Shown here one piece after another: positions 22,033 through 36,100 of a stretch of DNA of 64,000 nt (positions within the stretch are counted from its first letter, which is position 1; each line of letters starts with the position of its first letter). The translations under genes were made by a program, and so were the position numbers. Origin of the DNA: Strigamia acuminata (Eukaryota > Arthropoda > Chilopoda > Geophilomorpha > Linotaeniidae). Under the pieces are notes generated by a model. The model was not told where the DNA came from and ran no database searches. It worked only from the letters and a program-made list of their open reading frames with translations. The DNA is taken from assembly GCA_949358305.1 (NCBI GenBank), contig OX442314.1, positions 27,761,118-27,825,117 of the forward strand, given 5' to 3'.

Positions 22033-24133
22033 GAACCACTCATTACAATTCTCAGAAATCTCATGAATTATTTAAAATACACAGTAGTAATTACTTGTCA
22101 ACTTTCACAAAACATCAATATAGCTGCAATGCGGTGTTTTTGAGTGGATCGAGTGCCACGTTTTCACCTCAGTGGAGTTTAAAACCGTATGTATTTTTTC
22201 ATGTCTATATTCAATTGATTATGAGCTTATGAGAGAGATATTCAATCATATTCGAGTTTTGCAAATCTGGATCAAATCATAATAAAAAAAAAGCACTGGA
22301 TTTGCAAAATAACATTCAAATTTATGTGAATCCCACTCTCTCAATACTATCAATAGTCAGTATATCAACAAGAATGTAATTATCACACGGCTTTAAGTTC
22401 TGTTATTTTTTTAATGAAAGACGTCAGTTGCATTATTTTCGGATTGCTGTGACAACCGAAGCTACGACATTTGCCCGAATGCACCGTAACGTGTTTTGAA
22501 AGGTTCCTGAATAAACCAATCAGAACGAGCGGTGTAGCATGGGTTGCCATCAAGCAGAGCAAAACTGGTATTGTGCTCCCCTACCCAGGTAGTATTCCCT
22601 TCCACCTTGGCACAAGAGGTGCCCCCTTAGGACTCTGAATTTCATGGGCCCCTAATTCCAAAAATAAAATATTTTGACGGTATGGTCTTACCCATGGTAA
22701 CCTGGGGTGGAACGCATTCTCACGTAAAATAAGACAAGGACTCCAGATTGTTGGGTTGTTGTCCTTTAATCGTTGTCTAGGGATTGGAGTCTCCAGTCTA
22801 CCCACTTGTTGGCGAAGGCACGCCACACCAGCAACTGACCTGTAACACACAGGGAGGGATCCCCATGAATGACGTGGCCGGTTGGACATAACTATTCTGC
22901 TGTACTCACCTGTACAGCCCATGCAACTGCTTATGGAGGCTGTAGTGGTATTGACGTCTCACCACTAAGCGTCGCAGTGGTGAATAGGGAGGAAAGCTGA
23001 GTCAGCACAGAGCACAACTGCTTTTGCTGGTTTCAGGACTTCACTTCACATGTCTGTCTCAGTTGAGACCCAGCGCTCTTTTCTCTCCCTGCACCATTCA
23101 GCTCCCTCCTTCTCCGTACTGGGTAATCCAACTCCGCGAGGAGGGGTGACCTTGGGGCTGTTGGGCAGAGTGTGGTAGTGCCGCAAGTCACACTCGGGTG
23201 ACCAAGCGGCCACAAAATTAAGCAATTGCAAAGGGACACAGTCTATACTGTGCCGAAACTTAGAACTACGGGTGCATCCGGAGTAAGATAAAAGAATGTT
23301 TGGTTTGTTTATTTAGATGAGGTAGTGTGAGTTGAGAGTGAGGTATTGTTGTTGTTTGTATTTGCTGTGAGTATTGGTTTGTGATCCCAGAATTATGAGA
23401 TACTCTATGATGTAGGAACATAGATTCTAACTGCCAAAAAGTTTACTAAAATAATGAAATATGGATATACAAGTACTGCTATTGCTTCTATGTTGCTGTT
23501 GCTGTTTTTATAACTTAATATTAATATTTTATGTGTTTACACTTTCAAACCAAAATTATAAATTGATTTGGAAGAAACCTGTGAGGCATCATTTTGACAA
23601 GCTAGAATTAAAAAACACAAAGTCTTGGAGTTGTTATTCAGATTTTAGTTGGATTTTACGAGAATCATACACTGCAAAAAATTTTGGATTTCCAAAAATA
23701 AAGTTATTGGAAATTTAATGGTGAAATTGGATAAATTCCAGTTTGGAAATATAATAGAAAGGAAATGAGAAATATTTCATGGAAAGTTGAATTTCTGTAA
23801 ATTTACAACACTGAAAGATGATGTTGTAAGTTTTTGTTAAATGTATGGAAAGCTAATGTAAATTAGGTTTGGAAATTTAAATTTATGTAAATTTTCAACA
23901 CTGAAAGATGGTGTTGCAAATTATTGTAATTGTATGGAAAATTAAGTTGGAAACAAATTAATTTTTGAAGTTTTACAACCATAAACATTTATGGGAAAAA
24001 CAAATTAAATTAAATAAAAATTTTAATCCAAAAAAACAAGTTTATTAATTTTTCTGATCATTTATGTACCATCGATTGTTAAACTACATACAAGTTACGT
24101 ACTTTTATCTTTTAACCTTGATTTGTAGACAAA

Positions 24134-27100
24134 ATGCCCGCTCCTAAAGCTTTGCGCATCCGTTGGATCCGTATCCGTACTCGCCAATTTGTGCGACAAG
24201 AATTGCAAACTTCACTGTCGGGCAAAGATAGTTTGCAATATATAAACAAAGTTGTCGAGAACACTGGAATAGTTCGTGCACTTTGGTTGGTTGGTTGGTT
24301 GGTTTGTTTCGGCATTTGCGGTTATCAAACATGGGAAAGATTACAATTCTACATGTCTGGACCCTACAAAGTTGAAATTGATTTTGTTCCAATTCAAGAA
24401 AGTAGATTCGCTGAAATTAGACTCATGGCGCTTGATACTCCTCTGATGTCGGAGTACTGGGACAAAATACCAGAAGGTAATTCAATTGATGATGTAAAAG
24501 AAAGAATGAGAGCTTGCAGCATCCCAGTGAGAGGAATCATTTCGAAGAAAGTCAAAGTTAAAAATTACACACACTTGTGGGAGCATTCCAATATTTCAGA
24601 AAATATGCAGCACTCTAAGTTGAGACAAGTAAGTAACCTTGGATAAATAAAAGAGCTATATGAAAAAAATTAGACTTTGACCGATACCGGTATCGGTATT
24701 GGCTATCGGCCGATATTTCGGTATTCACCGATATCGGATCCGATATTTTTTGGCCTGGCCGACACCGATATTGCCACGTTACTAAAACGTTTTAGACTAA
24801 ACGATACGTTTTAGAAACGCTTTTGAAGCAGTATAAATTATATACTGTTTCTAAAACATAAAATAAATTAATAAACGCAATTTTAATTTAATTTTTTTTT
24901 ATTTTGGGGGGTGGTGGAGGGGGTCGGACATTTTAATTTTAATATCGGCGCAGGTATCGGTATCGGCCGATATTCGGTTGCCGATTATCGGTATAGGCGA
25001 TACTGCAAAAGATCAATATGGGTCAAAGTCTAAGAAAAATATTGTTGCCAGTATTTTGTTAATTACTACTTTTTCAGGGCAAAACTGTATTACTTGAGAC
25101 CAAGATGAGAAATGGCAATTACACAAACCAAGAGACAACAGTTGAAATAAAATACAAGAATTCTGTTTTCGGCAGTACACTGATTGGGAAAACAGGTAAA
25201 ATTAATATAATCATATTTTCCATTTATTATATAATCTTTTTTGGCTGTATTTTTTTCTTTTTTATTTTTTTTTAGATTTACTACCGGTTCAAAAGAGAAA
25301 ATTGCATATCCTTTTTAAAAAAAATGGAACCTGTGACGTACCAATGGTTGCAGTAAGTTCACTTTGTCAAATTGGGAATTCGTAATATGTGCAATATTCT
25401 TAAGCGCAATTATACCAATCACACTTAAGAATGGTGTTGCATAGTGCAAATATTCGTACCTGTGACGCGTACAAATTACGTAGGCATGCGTTTGCTCAAT
25501 TAGCGGATGCCTAAATCGGCCGAAAATGTCGGCGCCGACTCGAAGTCGCTTTGCTTGCAATGTTGGCACTGACTTCTCCCAATCATGCATTGACCGCTCC
25601 ACACTGCAACGATCCGGGTCTTTCTATTTAATATTCGGAAGGAATAATAAATAATCACCTTTGAGATGCCGTATTGAACTTTGTTACCGCTTGGCCACCC
25701 AGGGTCACCTGCGTCACTGCCACACACCACCTTACAGCCCCAAAGTCATCCCCTTTATGGGTGGACTGACCTAGCCTAGGAGAGGAGGGAGCTGAGTGGT
25801 GTGGTGGAGACTCAAGTGTGAGAGGTGAGAGAGAGAGGTTGGTTTGTCTCTCTGTCTGTGACCGGTCGTGCTAGAGAGAGGTGAGTCTCTCTCCGACTGT
25901 GAGGGAGAGAGGAGCTGTGATCATCGAGGGGACAAGAAGTGTCCCGGGCTATCGTGGACTCTGCACTCCTTGCCATTCACCACAGCAAAGCTCAGTACTA
26001 TGGCGGTCTCCTTAGTGCACCCTCCATGAGTGGCTGCATGGGTCATGAGTGAGTACGACATGAATGTTATGTTTGTCGCGCCCCTACTTCGCTCTTGCAG
26101 ACTCGTGGGTTGATTACTTAATTCGACTAACTCACTACCGCTTTGTTCGAGCGGTTTACCCAAAGAAATGATTACACAGATATAAAAGGTAAAATATAAT
26201 ATAGATTTATTCTGTGGGACAATGTACAGATATATCTTATATATATATATGAAAGGTAAGTAAAAGGTAAATCGGAATGGGTGATGGGAATGGAAAGGTA
26301 AAGGTAAGATGAAAGCTGGCTGGAATCGGCGAGGTCGTCTGTTGTCTCGTTCGTGTTTAAGATGGCGTCCTCGTTGTGGCAACGTGATGTCGTCTTGGGC
26401 CGGCGTGGCAATATGGCGTCCTCGACTCGTCTCTGGCTGGTCCTTCGGGCTCACGCTGGTCAGGCGCGAGTGAATGCTTAGTTAAAAGGCTTACTTCGGT
26501 CTGTTGTCTAGGTTTTTGTGTGGTGTCCGGCGATCACACAGCGGCGGACTCTTCTGGCTCCCGGCGGTCACACAGCGGCGGGAACGCTCGTCGTTGTTTT
26601 ACTGCAGTTTAGGCTTGTGCGACCGTTTGTCTGCACAACTCGCTAAACTGGAGTGGTTTTTACTATTTCTAGCTGGTGTGCTAAAATAGTGTGGTAATCT
26701 TATCTCGCAGGTTACTCTGCGGAGTTTGACACTGACCAAACGTACTCACGGTAAATTGTCCTTTGTCCTTGGTCAATCCCAGTATATTTACTTGGGCCTG
26801 ATCTTGTAGGACGACGGGTTTTACGTGTGTTTCTCGTTTGATGGTTGTGTTGGTTCTGCCCGCTCAGTGCAAGGCACATTCCTTTGCACAAAGCGGGGTT
26901 GACAGGTGACCGGAATCACCCAATGGTGGGGTGGACGAGCCATCCCCACTCCCTCAGGGCAGACGCCTGTCCATTGACTAGATGTCAATGCACTGAGGGA
27001 AGGGAGACGCGCTTGCGGCTCCCCTTACACTCGAAACGAGGTCACGAGAGAAACTCTTCGTTGACCCCGGTCCAGTCGGGTCACAACACTTCCCCCTCCG

Positions 27101-30100
27101 AGCTCAGACCGTGGGGCTGAGCGATCACTTCTTTTTTGGGGGACCCGACACTGAGTCCGTCACCTGGGCGTAACTCACTCCAGGGACAGGCGGTTGAGTG
27201 CCGGGTGGCGCGGATAGATCGCCTACTAGCGCCGAGGACCGATCGCGGGGGTCCTCATGCTCCGTAATGAAACATAGTGCATGGCCGTCAACTGGCTCAT
27301 GCGGGGCACGCGTCCTCTCGTGCAACCAAACGCTCGGGATGTAGGCGGAGAAGCCGGTGTTCGTATGCCGGATGGCATTGGCTTCCGCTGGCGTCACTGG
27401 CGCACGGTGGGCTCTCAGCAACCTCTGGTGGAAGATGAGGTCTTTAGTCTTCCGTATCTGGTTGTGAAGCCAGATGAAGACCGATTTGCCTTTGTCCCGC
27501 TGTGCGAGGATAAACCTCCTGGTCGCCGTTGTCATCGAAAGATGGGGAAACTCGTTGATGATTCGCCCATAATAGTCTGGTGGAGGCGGTGCCGGCTTCG
27601 GCTTCTGGGTGGCCGCGGGAATCACGGCTTGCGTCGTTGTCGCCGCTCGGGCCGGTGGGGTCCCGGGCGGTGTCGGCTTCGTTTGCTCGACGGACCTGAC
27701 GGGTGGCGTTCGGCACAGTAAGCGCTTTGGTTTACCCGCCACTTCGAACAGGGCGGGTCCTTGCGGGGACATCTTCGCAGGCATCGGTGGCGGAATCGGA
27801 ACTCCGCTCGTCGGCGAGATCATCATTTCCACTTCCTCTGCCGGTTCTTCCGTCTGGACGGTCAAGGCGCGCAGTTGTTGGGTGGGCGCCGCTGTCCAGG
27901 TGGCGGAGGTGTAACGAAACGCCGTGCTTCGTAACTTGTACCCTTCAAATTCTGGGTTTACCACATCCCTGGTTAGCTCGTAGCGAGTCAACACAGGGTC
28001 GGGCAGAATGGAGCTCCACTCTGCGAGGAGTGCACGGGGAACCTGTACACCCTCTCTGTCCACGGCAGACCATGCGGCCATCGACTGACGCCCTTCTCCG
28101 AAGAGTGCTGGGGTTAGCAGCTGCATCATGACCTTGGTCAATGATAACTGTAGGCTGCGACGATTCACTGGATTCGATCGCTCTGAATCCTCAGTGAAGG
28201 CACGCGAGAGCTTACTCATCATCGTGATTGCCCATTCGATAAAATATCGCTGTGTTTGATCCACACCTCGCAAGGCAGGTGCGGAGACTCTTGGGTCTTC
28301 CATCACGAAACGAAACGCTGAGAGCTCGGAGATAGTCGGGTTGGCGGCTTCTCTCGCGAGTCGCGCTTCTTCGTCTCGCCTCTCGAAGAACAGGGCAGAG
28401 GAACCGGGTCGGGGTCGGCTCGGCCTGTAAATGTCGGTCAAATTGTTTCGACATTCCTGCAAAATGCTCTGTCCGACGGGGAGAAGGACTGAGCGGTCGG
28501 TGGGTAAATCCGGCGGATCGCTCGAATTCAGCAACGACGGCGGCGGCAGGTTCGGAGGCGGCTGCGTCTTGGTCGGCAGCGTTGGCGTCGGCAGCGGTGG
28601 TGGTGGCTGCGTCGGCGGTGGTGGCGTCTCCGTCGTCTGCACCCCAGTCATTGCGACTTGGGGCGCCGGGAGATGTTGTTCGGAGCTTGAGGGCTGTACG
28701 ATGGCGGTTGGCATGCCATCGGGTCGCGGTCGCGAATTTATGTAGTCTGCGAGCCACCTTGCCACCTCGTGTGGGGTCACCATCCCGTCGGTGACAACAC
28801 CCATCTTCCTGGCGTGTTTCATAGTTGGATCGAAACGTGTCAGTTTTGTCCGCTTCATCTGGGTCAGAATCTCGCGAAGGTCCCGCGTATCTGCCGCTGG
28901 GACGCTTCGCTCACCTGACTGGCTACCACTTCGTCGACCCGCTCTTTTGGAGATGTAGGCGGGTTCGGGGATGGGACGGCCCCGAGCTTCGCACCTCGCG
29001 AAGTATCGCTCCTTGCGATCTCTTCTCCGCTGCTCGCGATGAGTCAGCGGACGTCTAGAAGTGCTGGGACGGGAGACTCGCTCTTCGTCGCCAGACATCC
29101 AAACCTCCTTGCACTCCTTACCGTCTTTAATCTGACGGTTTACGAAAATTCGCGGTCGGGAATACTGCGAAGGGTCACGCACCGTACTAGTGGATGGCCC
29201 AGCTTCGTTGCCTTCAGTCGTGTTTTGAATGACACGCTGCTTCTTGGTTGTCACCGGGGAACGCGACTGGCTGTTCCCGGCGCCTTTGGAGCGCTTGCGC
29301 TTCCGCGGGTAGCTGCTTTTGGGCCCCAAAATCCCCAGGTGGTGGAGCTGCCACATCTCGGCTTGGGACGTTAAAACTCCCATCCGAGGTCTCCACTGGG
29401 GCGTACTCTCCCCCAATCGCAGCCTCTCAAACCACAGATGAATATCATCCGCGGTCATCCCCTCGTTTTGGAGGATGCGCTCGGCCACTGCCGTAGCGGT
29501 ATCCACCAGCTGTTGCCTATACTGCTGATAGATGGCCTCACGGGCCTCTTCTGTCTCGGCTGCTTGCCACGCATACAGCACGTGTTCCTCCGCCGGATTG
29601 CCAGTGTACTGACTTGACAATCCGGGGTGGAAAATTGGCGATTTCGGGTCATCGTCACGAGCTAACTCTGTGGCGATGCCTTCGCGCATCCCCTCCGGGA
29701 ACGTGTCCAGGAGCGTGCAGTCTCGTACCCAACGTCGGGCGATGCATCGGGAATGTAGTATTCGCAGGCGCCAAGGGTCGGCGTCCTCGCCGAAACATCG
29801 TCGGTAAAATTCGGGCAGCGCGCCTCGAAATATCCCGCCACGAGCGATGCAAGCGGGGTCTAATGGTCCCCATGTTCTACGTAATGCCATCTGGAAGGAT
29901 GGAGAAATAAACAATTAATAAAAAGTTAATATTAAATACGTAGATAAATGGTTGGTTTCGAGGGACGTTGCCGATACGTGCAGCCGTCCGTCGAGACCGA
30001 TTCCTGTCTATCGGTGCAAACGTAGGACGAATTGTCCCTCGTCGGATAGAAAAAGAGAAGTCATCACGTAAAAAATCTGTCTCATGTCCAAAACGCACAG

Positions 30101-33100
30101 CGAGACGGAATCGAGCCTTTAATCCGGATTTTTATCATCAGATTTTACTTCACATTAATTCTAACGTTAATTAGAACATTACTAATAATTAAATTAATAA
30201 TTATCAGTCATTCGTAAAAAGAATTCGTCGGGTGTAAATTATTACTAAAAATGCACAATGAAAGTGCTTGTCGAAATTGTATTAAATAAATAAATCCAAT
30301 AAAGAATTATTCCGAAGTCGGACTTTGTCTAATTTTTTTTTTACAAAAGTTAAAGTCAAATTAAATTTATCCAACACACCAAAAAATTCATCGTACGAAT
30401 GTTAAGTTGCATCAATTCGATGCGTCAAATTACTTGTGGAGAAAATATTCTTTTTACAGAATATTCTCCCCTTGTCATAAAATTATTTATGGCTCGAGCC
30501 CATTGTCTCGCTCGTGACTCATGTCATGAGGAATTTTCGAGACGCGAGGCGACGTGAAGTCTGCGATCGCATCCCGAAAACAAATTAACAAGGAAAAAAT
30601 ACGATCGTGTGAGCGATCGCGGTTAATAATCAGTTATACGCTATTGCGAGTGCAAAGCACTCATGTCAGGTATTAGTCAAACAAAATTTCTTCTTCAGCA
30701 GCACGGAAATAATTCTCGTGCGCCAATGCCGACTTCTACCTGATCGGGTGGAACTTGGTTTACATCGTGGTCCCAATTTGCCTCATCCTCGTGCTCGATG
30801 GCAAGCACGTCGTTCTCTTCCTCGTCCATGGCGAGGAGCGCGCACAAAAAGCTCAATCACGATTAAAAAGGATGATAAAACTATCTCAAAAACTCGGTAA
30901 AAAACTCGGTAAAAATGTTAAAAACGAGGATCACGCACGGACGCAGCGATCAGCTGTGAAAAGCGGAAGTCCGTGTGAACACGAGGTAATCGCGATGGAT
31001 TCTGGGTAATATACTCCAGAACCCGGGTGTTTGAGACTAGTGCGCACTTACCCGTGCGCATGTTACGCTACGGGTCTCCTTGGTTTTCACTCCCGTGCGC
31101 GATTGCTGCTACGGTGTCTTTTGCACGCGGTTTCCGACCCGTGGCGACGATTTTCCTACGGGTCCCGCATTTCACGCCATCTCGTGACGTGAATTCGACC
31201 GATATCCGCTTTGTTGGACTTAGCGAAATTTTTGTAGAGTCTCGGATTTTGATGGCTAGCGCTGTCGATCGATCAATTTTTTTTTTTTTTTTTTTTTTTG
31301 TTTTTCAGCGTCGCCATCGACTCGTAACGTTTTTTACTCCTTTCCTACGACCTTTCCGTCTTTTATAAATGGATTACTTCTACGGGGCCGCAGGTGATGA
31401 GTCGAGACAGGTACGACGTTTTTTGTTTTTAGTGTCTGTACCTCCTCATTATTGTTTTCTTTTTTATCCGTGTTTTTTGTGTTTGTTTCAGGAGTTTCTC
31501 CTGTTTCCCCCCCGACCAAAATTTGATCCGGAACGGATTCAACGATCTCGTTGACCGGAGGTGAAGGGGCGTCGAAATACTCCTCGTTGTCACTTGGCGG
31601 TGCTTTTTCCGACTCGCCAGCGAACATATCGACGATTTGGCCGTCAGTTTTTGACTTGACTTGGCCCTTGGCCCACATTTCTTGCGGGAATTCCGGAATG
31701 TACGGAGTTAACTCTCGTACTTGTATCGATTTATGCTCGGTATTGTCCTCGAGCTTACGTAATTTATACGCGTTACCGCTGTGACGGTGACGACCACAAC
31801 TCCCATTTAACAATGGTACCGGGAAGAGATCGCAATAAATAAACAGTGAATACAATACGAGATAAATACAAGACAGTTTATTGTTGGCAAACAATATGGA
31901 TGAGCTAAATTATACATAGGACTAATGCCGACATTTGGCAAGTTAAATCAGCTATTAAACTATACAAAGAATTGGCCAACTGGCCCTAGAATAATATCAC
32001 TACGGGTCTGGAATATGGGAGCGGTTTCCCCATCGCTCGACCTGATTATAGATGTCATCTTAAGCCGGATGGCTGTGTCCTGGAGTCCGATACGGCTTCG
32101 CTGGTTTCCTTGGTTCGCTGTGTAAACTATCGCACGTCGATAAATCGAATGATCTGAGCATTGCGGTTGACTTTGTCTGCACCGCCACAACTTTGGGAGG
32201 ATATTGGTGTAAGTAAATGTATTCATTTACTTATCAATATTCCACTTATGAATTATATTTAATTCATATCGTTGTGAATTCTTATTTAGATATTTCGGGA
32301 ATAAGTTGTCGTCAACTTATCGGTTATATTGAGTTCAATATGAGATTAAGTCTTCTGACTTGATTTTGGTCCAACTGGTTGTCGAGTTTAAGTTTTGCTG
32401 TTATAAATAAAATGAAGATTAAGCTTCCCGTCGCAACACACAATTGCCATCGATTAGAATATACGCCTTGCCATGCAGAACGGTATCAAGCGTCCCCGGC
32501 GTCGCAGCACGGTCGTCCATCGAGTGGTTGACGGTACCACGTACACAGGGGTCGATAGCTCGCGGCTCCGCACAGCAGTTTTATCTCTCGCGGTACTAAT
32601 AATAGACCGACTGCTTTGGCATCGAATACCATGAGAATCAGCTTGCCAAACACTTGGTGCTACTCGTGGTTACTGTAAAACAGACTGCTTTGGCACCATC
32701 AGGTGAAGGAACCGATTCTCAACAATACCGATGCTACTCGTGGTAACGGAATACGTTCATACCGAAAAAGACAACTTGGTCCTGTCCGGAGGATACTGAA
32801 TTGCACAACGGCGGGTTCTCCTTCGGCGTCGCAACCGTAGACTGTAACATTTATGCAACATAATAATCCCAGCACTTCGACTTCAATTGCCGGCGGTGGC
32901 ATGATTCTGTAGAATCATGCAACGGTTCTTTGCGAATAAATCAACAAAGAACCAAAAGGTTTTTTTACGTGAACAACGAATCATATTTCTTAAGTAACAA
33001 TACCAAACAGAAAATAATCAAACAGAGCTGCGGAATGGCCGATTGTTTGGGTTTATATAACCTGACTGGATTTAAGGATTAATCCAGTCATCCAATTGGA

Positions 33101-36100
33101 ACATGGGTTCCACGAATCCCTCCAATCCCGTATCACCGGAAGTGGATACGGAGGAGCATTTATGCAAATTATGCTAATCCTTGTTACAACCGGAACTGGA
33201 TACCCAGGACCGGAAATGGGTTCCACCAATCAGATTGATCGGTTGACCGATTGATCGCTAAACATTCTGTCCCGCAGAAATGGAAGTTACATTGTATTTA
33301 ACAATGTCAGATACTTAATATATATTTATATTAATATTTAACACAATTTATTCACTTGATTAAATATACGTTTATATTTAATCATGAGGTTTTCAAGTTC
33401 GTATTCGAATTTATCGCTAATTGCGATCGCGCCATCTAGTGGCAATATGGAGCATTGACAAATGCGGGTTTTAGCAGACGAATCTTCGTAATTATGCCGT
33501 GATACTTTAGTATCATGTGGAAATTAGTGTTTATTCTTAATAAACGAACATCTTTGTATTTGAAACATCATAAATGACTTTATTCTAGACATTTATCAGT
33601 TTTACACAGAATATTGTAAAAATACCATCATATTGGCGCAACAGCGCTTTCTTGATAGAAAATAGGCATTTATAGCCATTGTAAACCGTCATACATCCCC
33701 CTTAATAACACAACTATATAATATTTTATAGAGTTTTCGTTATTCTCCTAATTAGCATAAATGCTATTTTCGGACTTGATGTATCTTGGAGATACCGTGA
33801 CTTCCAATTTCGAATTTGAGTTTACATAAACTAACTTGAATTATCTAAGTTCTGATTTTCTGCCGAAATAATCTTTTCTAATAGCCTAAATTCAAGTCCA
33901 GAATTTATTTCCAAGTCTTCTTTTTGAAGAAACTTTCGTCATACATAAAATCATCATTTGTGTTATCACAAAATATTTATTTCATATGCCTAGTCAGATG
34001 TATCGCTATAAATATACAATAAATAGCTTTTAGATGATAAGAGTTGACAATTTAAGAATCAAAATGTCCCCCTTAATTGTCATGACCGGAGTCACTTGGT
34101 ATTCTTTGTACAATTGACTAATTTTAATTTAAACTAGTTGTCTTTTAATACTGTAATATTACTTTTCGAGAATTGTTAATTTTAACTTTATATTTTGTCC
34201 CCCTTTTCTTTAGAAGAGAGGTCATGATTTTTAGAAGAGGATTTTCTGTTTACACTATAATCGGGGAATCTTTGTGTATCATATCATGTTAATCAACATG
34301 ATTCTTTGCTAAATATTGAGCTCGCATATTTGCGAATTTCCGAGATCTCTCAGCCTGCTGTACTGATTTCTTTCGACGTTTTTCCTTTGGGCAGTTACAT
34401 ACAGTGTACTGACTTGGCAGTGTAAATGACCGTGACGACCCAACTTTTTGTTTTAGGTCATCTCTGGAAAACCATACATGAATGGGACCCTCATTGGAAA
34501 ACCATACGTGGAAAGGACCCATATTTGGAATTGTGAAATCCCGCAACAAACGAGGGGATCTATATTTGACTCTAAGTCGTGGAACTGATGATTGGAAACC
34601 TGGGTTTTCAGTCAGTTTTTGAACATGTTGGTTTGTACTTGAAGTTTCTTCATCACCAGCTGGACTTGGTGACCGAAAACGCTTTTTTGAAGTTCTTAAT
34701 TCCTCTCGTTGAGATGAATTATTCTGGATATTGCAGGGTTGCTTTCCAGACGCAAATTGTTGTATCTCCGTCAGATTGACGACTGGGACGGGTTTTAGTC
34801 GTTGGTTACGGTATTGATTTCGAAATACGAATTGTTGCGCTTCGTTTATATTTTTAAATTCAGCTGAATTTAACTGGTATTGTTTACAATACTGTTCGAA
34901 TTGATACCGGATCTCCCGTGGGTTAGTCAAAAAACTTTCTTTTTTAGGTTTAAAATCATTCTCATTATCGTGTTGGTAATACTTTTTCAAGGGAAAAGTT
35001 TGCTTGACTTTTTTTCGATTTGAAATGGGCGTTAGGTAGAATTGTCTTGGCTGGGGACTCTTCTTGGTAGACAAATCATACGTCCGCAAACATGAGTTTG
35101 TGATCGGCGATCGGGCACGTTGTTGTACGTTATTTGACTGCAAATGTTTGTTTGGAGTCCGAATATCTTTCCTTTGCGTTGATATTGGTGGCCCAAAACT
35201 TTTGTTTACGGTTCCCAATTCTTTTGATAGCGGTAGGTTAATCGACAGATTAAGGCTAGCCACATATCGTTGTGCTTCAGCTGGATTAGCATATCGAACT
35301 GAAATTAGCTGATCTCGATTGTAAACGAGTTTTAATTTGTTCTGAACAACCGACTGGTTAGTTAACGAACTCTCTGGATGAGAATTATTAGGTTTATAAT
35401 TCTCTTCCCCCTTATCTACCGAATTAGGTGGTTTAAACTTTTCTAACTTAGATCCCCTACTGGATGTTTGAAACATAGTATGAGAATCTTGATTCACTAA
35501 GTTTCGGCTGTATGTTTGTGGATTCCGTACTGGATCTTGATGTGAAGATTGAGATTGGGTACGATCTCGCCAGTTCCTAGCTTTTACATAGTCTGAAGCT
35601 TCGATTATATTTTTAAACTTGGTTTTATCCAGTCCATGACGATTACAATACAGAGTAAAATGATCGGGAATCTTTTCTGTTTGATCGCCAAGTGGTACAG
35701 AACTTAAATTTAAGTTTGTCTGCTTATTATTTCCTTTTGGATCGATCATATTCAATGGTTTTTGAGCCATAAAAAAATTCAAAATCTGACGATTTTAATT
35801 CTTTAATTTATAAAGAAGACGAATATAATACACTTTTCAACAAGAAACACTTCTAAACTTTACTTTTGACAAAATAAAATTAAACTTCGCGTTTGTTTGA
35901 CACGTGTTAGCTTTTGCAGGTTACACGGCACACAAAATTCGAATCGTGACTGAAATCGGGACGGCGTGGTCAAGATGACTCTGGAACACGTCTTCTGGTC
36001 TGGTCTGGATGCGAATGATCAGTATCTGATCTGGTCCTCCTTTAATAGCAGGGGGCTGGGGATCCCTAGATCTCCCAACTTCTGATTGGCGGATGTTAGT

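Noticed and set aside
27125-29890. ORF3 as a retroviral-type envelope
   Set aside because: Position and splice signal would fit, but no signal peptide, fusion peptide, Cys-rich ectodomain or C-terminal membrane anchor can be seen.
31925-33000. Short ORFs duplicated at 39676-40653
   Set aside because: They lie in the two identical LTRs of the nested element.
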